From NCBI RefSeq assembly GCF_000684975.1, contig NZ_BAXZ01000020.1, positions 81,325 through 145,324 of the forward strand: DNA of 64,000 nucleotides, in the 5' to 3' direction. Position 1 is the first letter of the stretch. Every line of letters starts with the position of its first letter. The notes under the pieces were generated by a model, which saw only the letters and a program-made list of their open reading frames with translations, made no database searches and had not been told where the DNA came from. Below are positions 61,032-64,000 of this stretch, piece after piece. Made by a program: the position numbers and the translations under genes. Source of the DNA: Paraburkholderia acidipaludis NBRC 101816. GTDB taxonomy: Bacteria > Pseudomonadota > Gammaproteobacteria > Burkholderiales > Burkholderiaceae.

Positions 61032-62846
61032 ATGTTACTCATCATCCTGGCGTATCTCGGCGGCGTGCTCACCATTCTGAGTCCGTGCATTCTGCCCGTG
61101 CTGCCCTTCGTGTTTGCGCGCGCAGATCAGCCCTTCGTGCGTTCCGGCTTGCCGCTGCTCGGCGGCATGGCCGCCACCTTCGCCGCGGTCGCCACGCTCG
61201 CCGCCGTCGGCGGCGGCTGGGTCGCGCGGGCCAACCAGTATGGACGCTGGTGCGCGATCGTGCTGCTCGCGGTGTTCGGTCTCACACTTCTCCTGCCCCG
61301 CTTCGCCGATCGCGTCATGCGGCCGATCGTGAGCGCGGGCAACCGGCTCTCCAACGCGGCGCAGCACGAAGGCACGCCGGGCATCGGCTCGTCGTTTCTG
61401 CTCGGCGTCGCCACTGGACTCCTGTGGGCGCCGTGCGCCGGCCCGATTCTCGGTCTGGTCCTGACCGGCGCGGCGTTGAAAGGCGCGAGCGTCGGCACGA
61501 CTCTGCTGCTACTGGCGTATGCAGCGGGCGCGGCGACATCGCTGGCCGTCGCGCTGCTGCTGGGTGGCCGTGTCTTCGCGGCGATGAAGCGCTCGCTGGG
61601 CGCGGGCGAGTGGATCCGGCGTGGTATTGGCGCGGCGATGCTCGCCGGCGTTGCGGCCATCGCCCTTGGGCTGGACACGGGAGTCCTCACGCACATTTCG
61701 GCAGTGGCGACGGGCGGTCTGGAGCAACGTCTCGTCGATACGTTTGCACCGTCGCGTGTCCCCGCGGTGTCAATGACCGGTTCCGCCAACGCTGCGAATA
61801 CGATGTCGGCGACCGGCAGCGCCATGATGCGCGCCTCCGATACCATGCGGCCCGCGACGACGCCCGCGCTGCCCGTGCTCGGGCAGTTGCCTGCGCTGGC
61901 CGGCGCCGTGCAATGGCTGAATTCGCCGCCGCTGACCGATCAGGCGCTGCGGGGCAAGGTCGTGATCGTCGACTTCTGGACCTATTCGTGCATCAACTGC
62001 CTGCGCTCGCTTCCCTACGTCAAAGCGTGGGCGAGCAAGTACCGCGACAAAGGACTCGTGGTGATTGGCGTGCATGCGCCCGAGTTTGCCTTCGAACGCA
62101 ACCTCGACAATGTGCGCAAGGCCGTTCACGATCTCGGCGTTGACTATCCCGTGGCGATCGACAACGACTACGCGATCTGGCGCGCGTTCGACAATCAGTA
62201 CTGGCCTGCCCATTATTTTGCCGATGCCAAAGGTCAGATTCGCTACGAGCACTTTGGTGAAGGCGAGTATGACCAGTCCGAGCGCGTCATCCAGCAATTG
62301 CTCGTGGAAGCGGGCCACGCGGATGCGGCGAACGTCCCGATTGGCCTGGGCGGCGCCGAAGAGCGCGGCGTCCAGCTGCAGCCCGACAATGCCGACATGC
62401 GCTCGCCCGAAACCTACATCGGCTTCGAGCGCGCAGAAGGGTTCGCGTCGCCAGGCGGGGTCGTGCAGGACCGCGCCCACGACTATCGCGCGCCGTTGAA
62501 CCCCGACCTGAACCATTGGGGACTGACTGGCGAATGGAGCGTTGGCGCCGAGCACGCGACGCTCGCGAGGCCTGGAGGCGAAATCGTCTACCGCTTCCAT
62601 GCCCGAGACCTCCATCTGGTCCTGGGCCCCGCCCCGGACGGCAAACCGGTGCGCTTTCGCGTAACAGTAGACGGCAAGGCGCCTCAGAACGCGCACGGCA
62701 GCGACGTGGCGCCGGACGGTGCCGGTACGGTGACGGGACAGCGTCTCTATCAACTCGTTCGCCAGCCCGGCGACGTCGCGGATCACACCTTCGCAATCCA
62801 GTTTCTCGATCCGGGCGTGCAGGCCTTTGCATTTACTTTCGGTTAA
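61032..62846 (+). CDS. dipZ: DipZ-type thiol-disulfide transporter (CcdA-TlpA-like fusion)
   Basis: 604 residues. N-terminal CcdA-like membrane domain (1-225) with the redox cysteines Cys19 (LSPCILPVLPF) and the one in LLWAPCAGPILG; a Ser/Ala/Met-rich linker (240-275); a thioredoxin-like domain with WTYSCINCLRS (Cys320/Cys323), the form typical of DipZ; and a C-terminal beta-sandwich (WSVGAEHATLARPGGEIVYR) as in mycobacterial DipZ. Carries electrons from cytosolic thioredoxin across the inner membrane. Between msrB and msrA it most likely recharges those two enzymes. Confidence 0.93.
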   Translation: MLLIILAYLGGVLTILSPCILPVLPFVFARADQPFVRSGLPLLGGMAATFAAVATLAAVGGGWVARANQYGRWCAIVLLAVFGLTLLLPRFADRVMRPIVSAGNRLSNAAQHEGTPGIGSSFLLGVATGLLWAPCAGPILGLVLTGAALKGASVGTTLLLLAYAAGAATSLAVALLLGGRVFAAMKRSLGAGEWIRRGIGAAMLAGVAAIALGLDTGVLTHISAVATGGLEQRLVDTFAPSRVPAVSMTGSANAANTMSATGSAMMRASDTMRPATTPALPVLGQLPALAGAVQWLNSPPLTDQALRGKVVIVDFWTYSCINCLRSLPYVKAWASKYRDKGLVVIGVHAPEFAFERNLDNVRKAVHDLGVDYPVAIDNDYAIWRAFDNQYWPAHYFADAKGQIRYEHFGEGEYDQSERVIQQLLVEAGHADAANVPIGLGGAEERGVQLQPDNADMRSPETYIGFERAEGFASPGGVVQDRAHDYRAPLNPDLNHWGLTGEWSVGAEHATLARPGGEIVYRFHARDLHLVLGPAPDGKPVRFRVTVDGKAPQNAHGSDVAPDGAGTVTGQRLYQLVRQPGDVADHTFAIQFLDPGVQAFAFTFG

Positions 62847-62887
62847 ACCTCACAGGCTGACTTGCTTCGCCTGGCAAGGATGACATC

Positions 62888-63619
62888 GTGAACCTACTCT
62901 TCATGAAATCCGGCAAGATCGCCCGCTTTGGCGCCCTGGCGATCGTGATGGCTGCCGTCGCGCTCTGGCAGCGCAGCGCCCATTCCGATGAACGAGCGGT
63001 CTCCATTCCGGCGCCGCTTCAGGACGAGCATGCGAGCAACGCGCATTCGGAAACCGCCGTGGTGGCCGGCGGGTGCTTCTGGGGTGTCCAGGGCGTATTC
63101 GAGCACGTGCGCGGCGTCACGCAGGTTGCGTCCGGTTACACGGGCGGCGCAGCCGATACGGCGCAATATGAGCGCGTGAGCGATGGCGATACGGGGCACG
63201 CGGAATCGGTGCTGATCACGTTCGATCCTGCCGTGATCAGCTATGGCAAGATCCTGCAGATTTTCTTCTCTGTCGCGCACAACCCGACGGAACTCGACTA
63301 CCAGGGCCCCGACCACGGCACCCAGTACCGCTCGGCGATATTTCCAATGAATGCGCAACAGCGCAATGTGGCGCAGGCCTACATCGCGCAGTTACAAGGC
63401 GCGCACGTGTTCGCAGGATCGATCGTGACACGTGTCGAGACCTTCAAGGGCTTCTATCCCGCCGAGAACTATCACCAGAACTTTCTCGTCCTTCATCCCG
63501 ACTACCCGTACATCGCGATCAACGACATGCCAAAGGTCGACGCACTCAAGAATCTGTTTCCCGCCTTTTATAGAAGCAGACCGGTATTGTTTCAGACTGT
63601 GGCTAGTGCCAAGCCGTAG
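62888..63619 (+). CDS. msrA: Peptide-methionine (S)-S-oxide reductase, exported
   Basis: 243 residues from GTG 62888 (AAGGAT upstream). A hydrophobic segment at about 11-28 is a signal peptide or anchor, so the enzyme is periplasmic. Catalytic Cys63 in GGCFWG, the substrate-binding YTGG segment, HAESVLITFDP, HNPTELDYQGPDHGTQYRSA and the AENYHQNF motif are complete. Reduces Met-S-sulfoxide, complementing MsrB. Last gene of the operon, 41 bases after dipZ. Confidence 0.95.
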   Translation: MNLLFMKSGKIARFGALAIVMAAVALWQRSAHSDERAVSIPAPLQDEHASNAHSETAVVAGGCFWGVQGVFEHVRGVTQVASGYTGGAADTAQYERVSDGDTGHAESVLITFDPAVISYGKILQIFFSVAHNPTELDYQGPDHGTQYRSAIFPMNAQQRNVAQAYIAQLQGAHVFAGSIVTRVETFKGFYPAENYHQNFLVLHPDYPYIAINDMPKVDALKNLFPAFYRSRPVLFQTVASAKP

Positions 63620-64000
63620 CAGCAAGGGAAAATGGATGGATTCTGTCGCACTGCCTGTCTCGAACTACGACGCGTCTTGTTGCTTCGGAATTTCGCCACG
63701 ACGACAACAGCGACAGGGCAGACGAGTCAATCGTATGCCGTGACCGTTGTTGTTCTGGACTGATTCGCAGGCCGTATTAAGAGCGTCACCGTTGCGGCAT
63801 TAATTGTGTCCCCCGCGCCACCGGATGATCGGCCCGGGCCCGTTGAGCACCGCCGTCCATGCAGTTTCGGGCCGCTCCTTTGGAAGCGGTCGCGGGGCAG
63901 CCCACTTGCTGCCGGCAGTCGGCCAGCGAACTGCCTGTGTCGGCCATATTCGGCCCTTCGCCAGTCCTGCCCTTGTTGATTCGAGTGGCCGCTATTCTTT
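63620..64000. other. Gene-free end of window
   Basis: About 380 bases after msrA with no supportable gene or strong terminator. The GC-rich stretch 63830-63960 with repeated GGCCG blocks could be the edge of a gene fragment cut by the window, but no family pattern emerged. Confidence 0.35.

Overview
The window looks like a chromosome segment of a Burkholderiaceae bacterium, most likely the Burkholderia/Paraburkholderia/Caballeronia group. The grounds are the high GC content, the groES-groEL operon with a perfect CIRCE operator and a GGM-rich GroEL tail, Burkholderia-type porins, many LysR regulators and LysR-linked catabolic clusters. Taxonomy is inferred from sequence character only; no rRNA gene is present.

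Layout: 1-2100 is groEL (cut by the window edge) and groES with promoter and HrcA operator. 2100-2860 is debris from mobile elements (tyrosine recombinase and IS66-type tnpA fragments). 2867-12309 is a LysR gene divergent from a plus-strand catabolic operon: hydantoinase/oxoprolinase A and B, class III CoA-transferase, enoyl-CoA hydratase, MFS carrier and HMG-CoA lyase. After a broken dapA-like gene come minus-strand oxidoreductase-type genes (alpha/beta hydrolase, NTF2-like, SDR, old yellow enzyme, quinone-reductase-like MDR) and two LysR genes (12522-19027), then SDR, MFS and a truncated egtB (19186-22464). 22719-29710 holds LysR, an MlrC-type M81 peptidase, a DadA-type D-amino-acid dehydrogenase and an MFS gene, facing porin and M20-peptidase remnants and an intact porin. 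29907-37119 holds two BON-domain genes, an orphan sugar-binding protein divergent from a LacI regulator with a palindromic operator, another porin, and several gene fragments. 37385-41617 has a chemoreceptor, a vgrG fragment, an IS1182-type transposase remnant and two unrecognised small genes.

41874-56646 is a siderophore locus: penicillin-acylase-family lipoprotein (PvdQ-like), FhuC/FhuB/FhuD-type importer, PvdE-like exporter, a one-module NRPS, TonB receptor, AraC regulator, a Fur-box-like site and a degenerate phosphopantetheinyl transferase. The NRPS adenylation domain lacks core motifs A2-A5 through an in-frame deletion, and the transferase lacks its usual catalytic motifs, so uptake looks intact but biosynthesis looks damaged.

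56933-63619 has a beta-propeller lipoprotein, a two-component system, and a divergent msrB-dipZ-msrA operon that would form a self-contained periplasmic methionine-sulfoxide repair system. A recurring theme is erosion: about a dozen recognisable gene fragments sit between intact operons, which suggests a genome undergoing rearrangement and gene loss.
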